Positions 24,396-33,268 of a stretch of DNA of 64,000 nucleotides are shown piece after piece. Source of the stretch: Novosphingobium ginsenosidimutans (lineage in GTDB: Bacteria; Pseudomonadota; Alphaproteobacteria; Sphingomonadales; Sphingomonadaceae); contig NZ_CP042345.1 of the NCBI RefSeq assembly GCF_007954425.1, forward strand, positions 1,674,001 to 1,738,000, written 5' to 3'. A program made the position numbers and the translations under genes. How positions within the stretch are numbered: position 1 is the first letter of the stretch; every line of letters begins with the position of its first letter. The notes under the pieces are model-generated. The model searched no databases and was not told the DNA's origin. It worked only from the letters and a program-made list of their open reading frames with translations.

Positions 24396-24814
24396 CAGTG
24401 GCTTGCTCCTTCGGGATTGTATTCGGCAACAATGCGGAACTTCCGGCTGGTGAAGACCCAGGCGCCGCCCCGGCGGGCCAGTTCGTCCTCGTAAAGGCCC
24501 CCGATCACGCGGGTCTTGCCTTCCTTGGTCAGCATGATTTCCTGGGTCTGGACGCGGGCCGTCGCCTTGTCTCCATCAACCGCGATCATGCAGGGCACGC
24601 AGTGAAAGCTGACTGCCTCCAGCCCGCCCATCGCGCCCTTCCACATGCCGACGATGGCTTCCTTGCCGTTCACTTCCATGCCCATCAGGTTCCAATAGGC
24701 ATCGTCGGCCCAGACCGTGGCCCAGGTTTCGGCATCGGCTCGCACTACGCCGTCGGCATAGGTTCCATTAAGCTCCTGGATCGCGACGCGATCCTCCAGT
24801 GGTCCGCTGAACAT
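24395..24814 (-). CDS. SnoaL-like / NTF2-fold protein
   Basis: This 139-residue protein opens with LEDRVAIQELNGTYADGVVRAD, the standard first helices of the SnoaL_4-like group, followed by TWATVWADDAYW and a beta sheet ending WVFTSRKFRIVAEYNP. The start at 24814 is preferred because GGAGAGG lies seven bases upstream; an ATG at 24865 would add 17 residues. It is the first gene of a two-gene operon with the ABM-like gene and is divergent from the SDR at 24941 across a gap carrying GACAATGCCCATTTTTG. Confidence 0.82.
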   Translation of the reverse strand: MFSGPLEDRVAIQELNGTYADGVVRADAETWATVWADDAYWNLMGMEVNGKEAIVGMWKGAMGGLEAVSFHCVPCMIAVDGDKATARVQTQEIMLTKEGKTRVIGGLYEDELARRGGAWVFTSRKFRIVAEYNPEGASH

Positions 24815-24860
24815 TCTGGCCTCTCCTTTGCCCATGCTATCGGCGGGGAGGGGCAGGGGC

Positions 24861-24877
24861 GACAATGCCCATTTTTG
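24861..24877. promoter_or_regulatory. Putative operator in divergent SnoaL/SDR promoter
   Basis: GACAATGCCCATTTTTG here and GACAATTGTCATTTTTG at 40771-40787 agree at 14 of 17 positions, and both continue with GG or G. The octamer CATTTTTG (24870-24877) is also at 3271-3278. On the plus strand TAGAAC begins 35 bases downstream at 24905, the same distance as at 3306, and the ATG at 24941 follows 36 bases later. Confidence 0.4.
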
Positions 24878-24940
24878 GGAAGGGCGCTGTGCTGCATTCA
24901 GCGGTAGAACCCGCTCATCACAAGATTTGGGAGCGATGCA

Positions 24941-25756
24941 ATGGGCCGTTTGGCAGGCAAGAAGGCGGTGGTTCTGGGCGCCGCATCCAAGGACAACATG
25001 GGCCAGACGATTGCCCGCCTGTTCGCGCGCGAAGGGGCCGAGGTGATGGTCGCCGGCCGCAAGGAAGAACCGCTAAAGGCGCTCGCGACCGAAATCGGCG
25101 GGCACTATGCGCTGTGCGACATTACCAAGCGGGCCGAGGTCCGGGCCATGGCCGATGCCGCCGTGGCCAAGATGGGCCGGGTCGATGCCGCCATCAACGC
25201 CTCGGGCTGGGGCCTGCTCGCCAGTCTGGTCGACACCACCGAGGAACAGCTCGACCAGATCGTCGACCTGCAATTCAAGGGTGTGCACCACTTCCTCCAG
25301 GCCTTTGTCGAGAAGATGATCGCGCAGCAGCCCAGCGGCGGCTCGCTGATCTCGATCTCCTCGGCCACGACCCGCGCGGTGATCAACAACCACGCCGCCT
25401 ATATCGGCACCAAGACCGGGTCAGAGGCGCTGATCCGCTGCGTTGCCAACGATTACGGACACTATGGGATCAAGGCCAACACGGTCTCTCCGGCCTTCAC
25501 CGAATCGCCGATGACCGAGCAGTCGTTCGCCGTGCCGGGCCTGGTCGATGCCTTCCTGCCGCGCTATCCGCTGGGCCGGCTCAACACATCCGAAGACGTC
25601 GCCAACGCCTGCCTGTGGCTCTGCACCGACGAAGCCTTCCTGACCGGCCAGAACATTCAGCCGAACGGCGGCCTGACCCTGCGCGGCAACCCGCAGGCGA
25701 GCGACATTGAGCGCTCGGTCGGCGCGGCGATGGCGAAGCTGCAGGGCGGCAGCTGA
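24941..25756 (+). CDS. Short-chain dehydrogenase/reductase
   Basis: This 271-residue SDR has an unusual cofactor loop, GAASKDNMG, reminiscent of enoyl-reductase-like SDRs, but a regular catalytic set with SISSAT and YIGTK. NINASG replaces NNAG (seen as AAINASGWG). The basic residue in VAGRKEE suggests NADPH. It may reduce a carbonyl or an enoyl bond in the pathway. The gene starts at 24941 behind GGGAGCG and converges with the SDR at 25766 (9-base gap). Confidence 0.92.
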   Translation: MGRLAGKKAVVLGAASKDNMGQTIARLFAREGAEVMVAGRKEEPLKALATEIGGHYALCDITKRAEVRAMADAAVAKMGRVDAAINASGWGLLASLVDTTEEQLDQIVDLQFKGVHHFLQAFVEKMIAQQPSGGSLISISSATTRAVINNHAAYIGTKTGSEALIRCVANDYGHYGIKANTVSPAFTESPMTEQSFAVPGLVDAFLPRYPLGRLNTSEDVANACLWLCTDEAFLTGQNIQPNGGLTLRGNPQASDIERSVGAAMAKLQGGS

Positions 25757-25765
25757 GCCAAGCGC

Positions 25766-26542
25766 TCAGTACTGGGCGGTCCCGCCGTCCACGCTGAACA
25801 TGGCGCCGGTGATCCCGGCGCCGGCTTCCGAGGCCAGCAGTACCGCCACGGCGGCGATTTCCTCAACCTTGTTGGGGCGCTTGATCGCCGATTCCTGCGC
25901 GAAGTGCGCGATCATCTCGTCCAGCGTCATGCCCATCGTCGCGGCGACGGCGGGGCCGTTATCCTTGATGATGTCGGTGATCACCAGGCCCGGGCAGATG
26001 CAGTTCGCCGTAATCCCCTCGGTCCCGACTTCGCGGGCCAGTGACTTGGTCATGCCGTTGATCGCGTGCTTGGCGGCGGTATAGGCGGTGAAGATCGGCT
26101 TGCCGTGCTTCCCCTCCATCGAGGAGATGTTGATGATCCGTCCGTGCTTCTGCGCCAGCATCGGCTTCAGCGCGCGGCGGGTGGCCCAGAAGGTCGAATA
26201 GACGTTCCACTTCATCGCCTGGTCGAACGCCTCGTCCGACAGGTTGACCATCGGCTGCAGATCGCCAGCACCGCCGGCATTGTTGACCAGGATGTCGATC
26301 CGGCCAAAGTTGGCCACGGTCGCATCGATAAAGCCTTCGACGTCGGCCTGGTTCATCGCATCGCCGGCCACGAAGATCGCGCGGTCGCCCACGCCAAGTT
26401 CCTCCAGCACCTTGGCGCCCTTTTCGGGATTGCGGGCCATCAGCGCGACGCTGGCGCCCTCGGCCAGGAAGGCCTCGGCCATGCCGCGCCCCAGCCCTGC
26501 CGTGCCTCCGGTAATGGCTGCAATCTTGCCCTGCAGTTTCAT
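25766..26542 (-). CDS. Short-chain dehydrogenase/reductase (classical SDR)
   Basis: This 258-residue protein has TGGTAGLG, Arg in MARNPEK (NADPH preference), NNAGGAG, NISSMEG and YTAAK. The start at 26542 has AAAGGAG upstream; longer readings run into the divergent flavoprotein's leader. The C-terminal part (GITGAMFSVDGGTAQY) is regular. It is divergent from the flavin dehydrogenase at 26643. The substrate is unknown. Confidence 0.93.
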   Translation of the reverse strand: MKLQGKIAAITGGTAGLGRGMAEAFLAEGASVALMARNPEKGAKVLEELGVGDRAIFVAGDAMNQADVEGFIDATVANFGRIDILVNNAGGAGDLQPMVNLSDEAFDQAMKWNVYSTFWATRRALKPMLAQKHGRIINISSMEGKHGKPIFTAYTAAKHAINGMTKSLAREVGTEGITANCICPGLVITDIIKDNGPAVAATMGMTLDEMIAHFAQESAIKRPNKVEEIAAVAVLLASEAGAGITGAMFSVDGGTAQY

Positions 26543-26642
26543 CGCGTTCTCCTTTGCGGCCTGATTAGGGCCGCCGTAGCGGCAGTGCACCTCACCAAAA
26601 TGAAGGGTGTTCCAGCGGGCCGGGATCGGGCCAAATCGGCCC

Positions 26643-28256
26643 ATGAGCGATTGCGATGTCCTGGTATTGGGAAGCGGCGCTGCGGGGATGACCGCGGCCC
26701 TGGCGGCACACGAAGCGGGGGCCAAGGTCCGTTTGCTCGAGCGCGGCGACAAGGTGGGCGGAACCTCGGCTGTCTCGGGCGGGGTGATCTGGGTCGCCAA
26801 CAACCCCCGGATGCAGGCGGCCGGCATGGCCGACAGCCGGGACGAGGCGCTGGCCTATTTCCGCGCGCTCGACCACGGCGATCTGGTTGACGAAACGCTC
26901 GAAGCCTTTGTCGACAAGGGTCCCGAGGCGCTGGCCTTCCTGGAAGGGATCGATGCGCTGAAGGTCGCGCTGCTGGATGGGTATCCGGACTATTACCTCG
27001 ACCGCCCCGGGGCCAAGCCGGGGGGCGGCCGCGCGCTTGACCACGATCTCTTCGCCCTGACCGAACTGGGTGACTGGGCCGCGCGGATCTTCGCAATTGA
27101 CGAGCCTAAGCCGATGATGCTGCGCGAAACGCCCTTGGGCGGCGGCAGCGGCGTGGTTGCGCCCGAGGAAATCGGCCGGCGCATGGCCGCGCAGGAGCGC
27201 GGCTTTGGACAGGCGATGGTCGGACGGATGCTCAAGGCCTGTCTGGCGCGCGGGATCGAACCGGAGCTGGGCTGCGAGGTAGTGCGGCTTACCCGCGAAG
27301 GCGACCGGATCACCGGGGTCGAACTGGCCGATGGCACCGTGATCCGCGCCTGCCACGGCGTGGTCGTGGCCACGGGCGGCTTCGAATGGGACGCGGAGCT
27401 GCGCCAGGCTTTCCTGCGCGGACCGGTGACGGCACCGGCCTCACCGCCGACGGCTGCCGGTGCTGGCCTCAAGCTGGCCATGGCCGCCGGGGCCAAGCTG
27501 GGCAACATGACCCAGGCCTGGTGGGCACCGACGCTGGCCCCGCCGGGACGCCATTGGCTAGGCGGGGAGCAGCGCGCCGAGCCGGTCCTGATCGAGCGGA
27601 CCGTGCCGCACGGCCTGCTGGTCAACCGCGCCGGGCAGCGCTTCTGCAACGAGGCAGCGAACTATTCGGCGCTGGCCGGGGCGTTTCATGCCTTCGATCC
27701 GCAGAGCTATGACTATCTCAACATCCCGGCCTGGCTGGTGTTCGATGCGCAATATGCGGCGCGCTATCCGCTCGGCACCCGTCTGCCGCCCGCGCCGATC
27801 CCGGACTGGGTGCCGCGCGCCGATAGCCTGGCCGAACTGGCCCAGTTGATCGGCCTTGATCCCGCGATGCTTGAGGCAACCGTCGCGCGGTTCAACGAAC
27901 ATGCCCGCGCCGGCCACGATCCCGACTTTCAGCGCGGTACTTCGGCCTATGACCACTTCTATGGCGACCGCAGCCGGAGCGGCACGGCGGTTACGCTCGG
28001 CCCGGTTGAGCAGGGCCCATTCTACGCCGCGCGAATCGAGATGGGGCTGCTCGGCACCAACGGCGGCCCGCGCACCGATGCTGCGGGGCGGATCCTGGGT
28101 CACGACAACGCCCCGATTCCCGGCCTCTATGGTGCGGGCAATGCCATCGCCTGTCCGACCGGTGGGATCTATGCCGGTGCCGGGGGCACACTCGGCCCCG
28201 CGCTGACCTTTGGCTATATCGCCGGGCAGGCCGCCGCGCGCCGGAGCAACGTTTAG
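26643..28256 (+). CDS. FAD-dependent dehydrogenase of the 3-ketosteroid-dehydrogenase/fumarate-reductase family
   Basis: This 537-residue flavoprotein begins DVLVLGSGAAGMTAAL, an FAD-binding GxGxxG fold, followed by LLERGDKVGGTSAVSGG. The C-terminal FAD region (GLYGAGNAIACPTGGIYAGAGGTLGPA) is split by family-typical glycine clusters. Relatives are 3-ketosteroid delta-1-dehydrogenases, flavocytochrome fumarate reductases and similar CH-CH oxidoreductases. It may desaturate a ring ketone, but the KstD catalytic tyrosines were not verified. The start ATG at 26643 is preferred over one at 26607. Its stop overlaps the converging Rieske gene. Confidence 0.88.
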   Translation: MSDCDVLVLGSGAAGMTAALAAHEAGAKVRLLERGDKVGGTSAVSGGVIWVANNPRMQAAGMADSRDEALAYFRALDHGDLVDETLEAFVDKGPEALAFLEGIDALKVALLDGYPDYYLDRPGAKPGGGRALDHDLFALTELGDWAARIFAIDEPKPMMLRETPLGGGSGVVAPEEIGRRMAAQERGFGQAMVGRMLKACLARGIEPELGCEVVRLTREGDRITGVELADGTVIRACHGVVVATGGFEWDAELRQAFLRGPVTAPASPPTAAGAGLKLAMAAGAKLGNMTQAWWAPTLAPPGRHWLGGEQRAEPVLIERTVPHGLLVNRAGQRFCNEAANYSALAGAFHAFDPQSYDYLNIPAWLVFDAQYAARYPLGTRLPPAPIPDWVPRADSLAELAQLIGLDPAMLEATVARFNEHARAGHDPDFQRGTSAYDHFYGDRSRSGTAVTLGPVEQGPFYAARIEMGLLGTNGGPRTDAAGRILGHDNAPIPGLYGAGNAIACPTGGIYAGAGGTLGPALTFGYIAGQAAARRSNV

Positions 28257-29584
28257 CCTGCCAGCCAGCGATCGATCGTATCGTGGAAGTACCGCACCCG
28301 GTTCTCCTGGCCCGCGAGCACCCCGCCCTGGTATCCGCGTGAGCGCAGGCCCTTCTGCTGGTTTGACCAGACCGACACGTCCTGGTCGATCCCGGGACCG
28401 CAGCTCAGCTCACCCACCTTGCCGCGCTTGTGTTCGACCGGCTTTGACAGGTCGACCAGCTCGCCCATCGAATAGGAATAGTACTGGTCCTTACCTTCGG
28501 GGAACCAGGTGAAGTACCACATGTCGAACACGCATTGTTCGGGGTCGGTCGGGTGCGGATCGGCGCGCAGCCAGATGCAGCCGTCGGGTTTCAGGCTGAA
28601 GCTGATGTTGGGGAAGACGGTGTAGTGGTAATGATCGGTCAGCTGGTCATCGTGGAACTGGCTGTAGTCATAACCCTTGGCTGCCCCGCCGGCCCGCTTC
28701 GCATCCTGTAGCGCGGCGCGGATCGCCAGCGGATCACTGCGGAACTGCTCCGGATCGAGATCCCAATAGCGCAGTTCCCGTTCCATCATCGCCAGCACCG
28801 TATCGGTATGCCCGGCCAGCGCGCGTGAGGGGCGCGAGCCCGGCATCAGCATCCGTGCATGACCCTGCGGATGGTACATGTCGAACTGGCAGTCCTTGTA
28901 GCTCTGCTCCATGATGTAGCGCGTCTGCGGGTGGACGAAGGGCAGGTGGTAGCTCTCGTTGAAATTGTCCTGGACGATCTTCCAGTTGAAATCGCCCTCC
29001 AGCGTCACCCAGTGGGTCCGGCGCATCTGCTCCATCTGATAGCAGGCGATCTGCGGCATGACCGGACCCAGATGTTCGGCCAGCGTCGGCGCCTGGGGAT
29101 CGAGGTTGACCCAGACGAACCCGGCAAAGACCTCGCAGCGCACCTCGCTCAGCTTCACCCGGCCGCAGGGCGTGCCGCCGGCAAAATCCTCTGGGCAGGG
29201 GACGAACTTCAAGTCTCCTTCCGGGGCAAACCGCCAGCCGTGATAGGCGCAGGCGATCGTCTTGGCATGGCCCTGCTCGGCCTCGACCAGCCGGTTCCCG
29301 CGGTGCGGGCAGACGTTGTAGAAAGCGCGGACCTGGCCATCCTCACCGCGCGTCACCAGGATCGATTCCCGGCCGATCTCGTAAGTGAAGTAATCGCCCG
29401 CGTTAGGGATCTGCTCGACCAGCCCGCCGATCAGCCAGGCCTTGGTCCAGATGTGATCCCACTCGCGCTGCATGAACTCGGACGACCAGTATCGCTCACC
29501 GCTGATCGGATCGGTGCTGAGCGGCGGCCGCGGCTGGGCGGTCTTGTCGATCCGGTCGTTGGTGGGGCGGGCAAGGGTGGCCAT
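28253..29584 (-). CDS. Rieske non-heme iron oxygenase, alpha subunit
   Basis: This 443-residue oxygenase has Rieske ligands Cys92/His94 (CPHRG) and Cys112/His115 (CAYHGW), and iron ligands in NFNESYHLPFVHP. It is the last gene of a three-gene operon: CMD-like protein, P450, Rieske (gaps 0 and 1 base). It resembles choline/carnitine-type and ring-hydroxylating alpha3 oxygenases. No ferredoxin or reductase is near. Having a P450 and a Rieske enzyme in one transcript suggests two successive oxygenations of one compound. Confidence 0.93.
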   Translation of the reverse strand: MATLARPTNDRIDKTAQPRPPLSTDPISGERYWSSEFMQREWDHIWTKAWLIGGLVEQIPNAGDYFTYEIGRESILVTRGEDGQVRAFYNVCPHRGNRLVEAEQGHAKTIACAYHGWRFAPEGDLKFVPCPEDFAGGTPCGRVKLSEVRCEVFAGFVWVNLDPQAPTLAEHLGPVMPQIACYQMEQMRRTHWVTLEGDFNWKIVQDNFNESYHLPFVHPQTRYIMEQSYKDCQFDMYHPQGHARMLMPGSRPSRALAGHTDTVLAMMERELRYWDLDPEQFRSDPLAIRAALQDAKRAGGAAKGYDYSQFHDDQLTDHYHYTVFPNISFSLKPDGCIWLRADPHPTDPEQCVFDMWYFTWFPEGKDQYYSYSMGELVDLSKPVEHKRGKVGELSCGPGIDQDVSVWSNQQKGLRSRGYQGGVLAGQENRVRYFHDTIDRWLAG

Positions 29585-29585
29585 G

Positions 29586-30857
29586 TCAGCGCCTCTTCGG
29601 TTCGAATTCGATGTGCAGTTCGGCCAGGCTGCGCAGCAGGAAGTGGGGCCGAATCGCGAAGTCGTTCTTGCCTTCGGCGAACCACATGTCCTCGAACCGG
29701 TCGACTGCCGCAGTGAAGCCCCAGGTCAGCTCACGCCGGGCGAGCGGTGCGCCGAGGCAATGGTGCGTGCCCGAGCCAAAGCCCATGTGCGCCCCGGCCT
29801 TGGGCCGATCGAGGTCGATCTTGTCGGGATTGTCGAACGCCCGTTCATCGCGATTGGCGGCGGCGAAGCGGACATTGACCATGGCACCGTCAGGAATCGT
29901 GATCCCGCTCAGCTCGGTGTCGCGCGCGCAGAACCGCATCAGGCTCTGCACCGGGCTCTCCAGCCGCACGACTTCTTCGACAAAGGTCTTCATGTAGCGC
30001 TCGGGATCAGACTTCAGCTGATGCCAGATATCCTTGTTTTCGATCAGTAGCTTCATGCCGGCAGCGAGCGCATTGGTGGTGGTTTCGCTGCCGCCGACGA
30101 AGGTATCGGCCATCATCTCGGCGTGGAGTTCGTTGTCGTTGAGCGGCCGGCCCCATTCGGGGATCACGGTGTTGACCAGCACGGAGATCAGCGATTCATC
30201 CGGATTCTTGCGCAGGCGTTCGAAGATCGGCTGGAAGTAGTGCTGCGCCTCGATCTCGCGGTCGACCATTTCGAGGTGTTGATCCTCGGGCAGCATGAAC
30301 GAAATGCGCTGGAAGAAGGCATCGGTCCAGCGCTTGATCTGCCACATGTCCTCACGCGGCGCGCCCATTTGCTCGCCGATGATGAACAGCGGCAAGGGCA
30401 CGGCAAACTGGCTCACCCAATCGCAATGGCCGTCGGGCAGGAAGGCATCGATCAGGTCATAGGCCAGCGATTCGACCTTTGAATCGATCTCCTTGATCCG
30501 GCTTGGCTTGAACGCCTCGTTGAACATCGCCCGCATCTGCTTGTGATTGGGATCATCGCGCCCGTTGAGCGTCGGCGCAGGCACCCAGCCTTTTTCCGCA
30601 AAGCGGCTCGCCACCTTGGCCGCGCGTTCGAGCGTGCCGTCGCCGGCGCGGAAGGCGGTGTTCTTGGACGTGCTGGGAAAGGCTTCGGCATCGGTCAGCA
30701 CCCGCCGGACATCTTCATAGCGGGTGATCACCCAGATTTCGGTTCCCGGAATGTTGTAAGCCGGCGCCTCGTCGCGCAGCGTCTTGTACGCGGCATAGGG
30801 GCACTGCTGTACCCCCGGATCGAACAGGTTGACGGCGACGTCTGACTTGCTGGCCAT
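29586..30857 (-). CDS. Cytochrome P450
   Basis: This 423-residue soluble P450 has heme loop FGSGTHHCLGAPLARRE with Cys367, I-helix motif GGSETT and ExxR in EEVVRLESP. The ATG at 30857 directly abuts the stop of the CMD-like gene, so translation is coupled. It lies back to back with another P450 operon starting at 31574. The electron donors must be encoded elsewhere. Confidence 0.94.
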   Translation of the reverse strand: MASKSDVAVNLFDPGVQQCPYAAYKTLRDEAPAYNIPGTEIWVITRYEDVRRVLTDAEAFPSTSKNTAFRAGDGTLERAAKVASRFAEKGWVPAPTLNGRDDPNHKQMRAMFNEAFKPSRIKEIDSKVESLAYDLIDAFLPDGHCDWVSQFAVPLPLFIIGEQMGAPREDMWQIKRWTDAFFQRISFMLPEDQHLEMVDREIEAQHYFQPIFERLRKNPDESLISVLVNTVIPEWGRPLNDNELHAEMMADTFVGGSETTTNALAAGMKLLIENKDIWHQLKSDPERYMKTFVEEVVRLESPVQSLMRFCARDTELSGITIPDGAMVNVRFAAANRDERAFDNPDKIDLDRPKAGAHMGFGSGTHHCLGAPLARRELTWGFTAAVDRFEDMWFAEGKNDFAIRPHFLLRSLAELHIEFEPKRR

Positions 30858-31448
30858 TTAGCGGACCTCGATGCTGGCTTGGCCCCAGGGGGCAATCGTT
30901 TCGGCGTGCTGGAAGGCCTCGGGCAGTTCCTCGACCATGTGCCAGGTCGCGGCGAGCCGGCCGAAGCCGACGAAGAAAGCGCAGGTCATGCCCAGCTCGA
31001 CAATCTCAGCCTCGCTGAAATGGCGGCGCAGCTCGGCATAGTGGGCATCGCCGATCGCCAGGTGGTCGGTCGCCATCAGCTCGCCAAAGCGGATCGCGGC
31101 CTTTTCGGCGTCGGACAGGTTCTCCGCCTCCTGCGGGCGTTCCAGCGAGCAGACCAGGGCTTCGTCAAGGCCGTCATCCAGCGCATCGCGATAGCGGATC
31201 GCCATGCAGCTGCGGCACTGGTTGAAGAAGGCGATCCGCAGCCGCACCAGCTCGACCAGCCGCTCCGGAAGCGCGCGGCCGACCTTCAGCGCGCCGGCGA
31301 ACTTCATCAGCCCCAGCGCCTGTTCCGGGCAATGGGCAAAGAACCGCGTCAGCCCCTGTTCCAGCGGGCTGCGGCTGTCGGGATCGATCGCGGCCTGCAG
31401 CCGCGGGTCCCACTCGCTGGGGGCCAGTTTGCTGATCCGGCTCAACAT
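30858..31448 (-). CDS. Carboxymuconolactone-decarboxylase/AhpD-like protein
   Basis: This 196-residue all-helical protein carries the family's CxxC pair in NQCRSCMAIRYRDA after a conserved Glu-Arg helix (LVELVRLRIAF). CMD-family members are either gamma-carboxymuconolactone decarboxylases or AhpD-type peroxidase partners. The CxxC pair favours the latter, possibly protecting against oxygenase-derived peroxide. The start at 31448 is chosen for GGAGAGG five bases before it; an ATG at 31466 lies inside that ribosome site. It is the first gene of the operon with P450 and Rieske genes. Confidence 0.87.
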   Translation of the reverse strand: MLSRISKLAPSEWDPRLQAAIDPDSRSPLEQGLTRFFAHCPEQALGLMKFAGALKVGRALPERLVELVRLRIAFFNQCRSCMAIRYRDALDDGLDEALVCSLERPQEAENLSDAEKAAIRFGELMATDHLAIGDAHYAELRRHFSEAEIVELGMTCAFFVGFGRLAATWHMVEELPEAFQHAETIAPWGQASIEVR

Positions 31449-31573
31449 GCCTCTCCAATCTGCCAATGGCGGGGAAGGGGAGGATAGATTTCATTGCCGG
31501 GGCCAAGAACTGGCGAATTGATGCAGGCGGGGAATGTCGATTGGCCAAGCACTGCAACCACCAGCTGAGCGCG

Positions 31574-32866
31574 ATGGCCTGCCCGGCCAGCCTGTCCGAC
31601 GTCGATCTGTTCGGCCCCGGCGCGGCTGAGCACTGGTATGAGGCCTATGACATCCTCCATGCCGAGGCTCCGGTGCTGCGGCTGCCGGGCGAGGGTCTGA
31701 CGGGCGAGCGCGATGCCTTTATCCTGACCAAATATGCCGACATCGAACGCGTGGTGAAGGACTGGGCGCGCTTCCCGCCGACACTCTCGCTGCTGCTTGA
31801 GCAGATCCGGCTGACCGGCCAGTTGCCGCAGCAGATGCCCGATATCGATGCGATGGTGCAGTCGATCTATACCCTGCGCCCCACGCCAGAATTGTGGCGC
31901 GCGCACCGGCAGGAGCTGACCGACCCCTGGGTCGGCCCCGGCGCGTCGCGGCACAAGGCGATGATCGAAGGCCACGTCGATGCCCTGATCGATGGCTGGA
32001 TCGCTGGCGACAGGGTAGATTTCGTCGGCCAATTCGCCCGGCCGCTGCCGCAGCGGACCATGGCATCGGTGCTGGGTTTTCCGCTGGAGGACATTCCCCG
32101 GCTGGAAATCTGGGGCAATGCCCAGGTCATGTCCTATGTCCACGGCTGCGGGCACAACAACAAGCTTACACCCGAGCAGACCGCCGAGAAGTTCCGCCTG
32201 CTGGCGGGCTTTGCCGACTATGTGCAGGACCAGGTGCGGGAAAAGCGCGCCCGCCCGGCGGACGATATGATCTCGTTCCTGACCCAGGTCCATTACCAGG
32301 CGCTGGACCGCAAGCTGACCGATGGCGAGATCGGCGGCGTGGTCTATGCCATGGTGATCGGCGGGCTGGAGACGACCCAGTACGCGATCTGCGAACAGGC
32401 CCAGCTGGTCTGCGAAACGCCCGGCCTGTTCGAACGGCTGCGCGCCGACCGGAGCCTGGTGCGCACCTTCATCGAAGAGGGGATGCGGCTGCGCTCTCCC
32501 ACCCAGGGCCTTTCGACGCGGGTAACCTCGCAGGACGAGGTGTTCCAGGGTGTCGCAGTGCCCGCCGGATCGACCCTCCACCTGCGCTGGGGCGCCGCCA
32601 ATATCGATCCCGATGAGTTCGAGCACGCCAAGGAACTGCAGCTCGATCGCAAGGCCGTGACCCGCCACCTGGCCTTCTCGGCCGGGCCGCGCGTCTGCCC
32701 CGGGGCGGGCCTTTCGCGGCTGGAGCAGACCATCGCCTGGAACCGCCTGCTCGATCGGCTGGAGGGCATGGCCTACGCGCCTGACAACGATTTCCTGCAC
32801 CAGCCGGGCATCATGCTCGGCACCAACCGCCTCAACCTCACCTTCACCCCGTCACGGGAGGCCTGA
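31574..32866 (+). CDS. Cytochrome P450
   Basis: This 430-residue P450 has heme loop FSAGPRVCPGAGLSRLE with Cys375, I-helix GGLETT and ExxR in EEGMRLRSP. It is divergent from the CMD/P450/Rieske operon and is followed without gap by an ABM-like gene and a SnoaL-like gene. The start at 31574 gives the usual N-terminal length; an ATG at 31466 would add 36 residues that do not look like P450 sequence. It differs clearly from the other two P450s, so three separate oxidation steps or substrates are likely. Confidence 0.92.
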   Translation: MACPASLSDVDLFGPGAAEHWYEAYDILHAEAPVLRLPGEGLTGERDAFILTKYADIERVVKDWARFPPTLSLLLEQIRLTGQLPQQMPDIDAMVQSIYTLRPTPELWRAHRQELTDPWVGPGASRHKAMIEGHVDALIDGWIAGDRVDFVGQFARPLPQRTMASVLGFPLEDIPRLEIWGNAQVMSYVHGCGHNNKLTPEQTAEKFRLLAGFADYVQDQVREKRARPADDMISFLTQVHYQALDRKLTDGEIGGVVYAMVIGGLETTQYAICEQAQLVCETPGLFERLRADRSLVRTFIEEGMRLRSPTQGLSTRVTSQDEVFQGVAVPAGSTLHLRWGAANIDPDEFEHAKELQLDRKAVTRHLAFSAGPRVCPGAGLSRLEQTIAWNRLLDRLEGMAYAPDNDFLHQPGIMLGTNRLNLTFTPSREA

Positions 32867-33268
32867 ATGACCACGCTCCTCGCCCACATCCGGATCAAGC
32901 CCGGCAAGGAAGAGAAATGGGAAGCGATCATGCGCGACATGGTGGCCCAGACCTTCGCCACCGAACCGGGCGTGCGCCGCTATGAATACTGGAAGGGTCA
33001 GGAGGAGAATTCCTACTACTGCCTGCTGTCCTTCACCGACAAATGGGCGTTCTATCACCACCAGATGTCCGACCACCACGAAGGCCACGATTTTGGTGAC
33101 GTGCTGGCCGGGATCAAGCTGGAATACATCGACCCGGTTGAGGGCGCCGACGGCGGCCTCAGCCATACCGACGATCCGCCGCTTCCCGCTGACGCGACCC
33201 CGGCCCAGCGCACCGCGCAGGAGCGTTTCCCGCTCAGCATCCCAGCCTGGTGGAAGGAGCGCGCCTGA
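32867..33268 (+). CDS. ABM-fold small protein
   Basis: This 133-residue protein begins at the base after the P450 stop. The dimeric alpha/beta-barrel pattern is clear: LLAHIRIKPGKEEKWEAI, TFATEPGVRRYEYW, then LLSFTDKWAFYHHQMSDHH. The C-terminal third (from about residue 90) is an extension rich in Pro and Asp. Members of the fold can act as cofactor-free monooxygenases, or may help bind the P450 product. The stop overlaps the next start (TGATG). Confidence 0.82.
   Translation: MTTLLAHIRIKPGKEEKWEAIMRDMVAQTFATEPGVRRYEYWKGQEENSYYCLLSFTDKWAFYHHQMSDHHEGHDFGDVLAGIKLEYIDPVEGADGGLSHTDDPPLPADATPAQRTAQERFPLSIPAWWKERA

Noticed and set aside
26643..28256. Firm assignment as 3-ketosteroid delta-1-dehydrogenase
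   Set aside because: The flavin fold fits, but the family also includes fumarate reductases and other desaturases, and the catalytic tyrosines were not confirmed.
31442..32800. 452-codon open frame antisense to a P450
   Set aside because: Shadow of the plus-strand P450 with intact heme loop.
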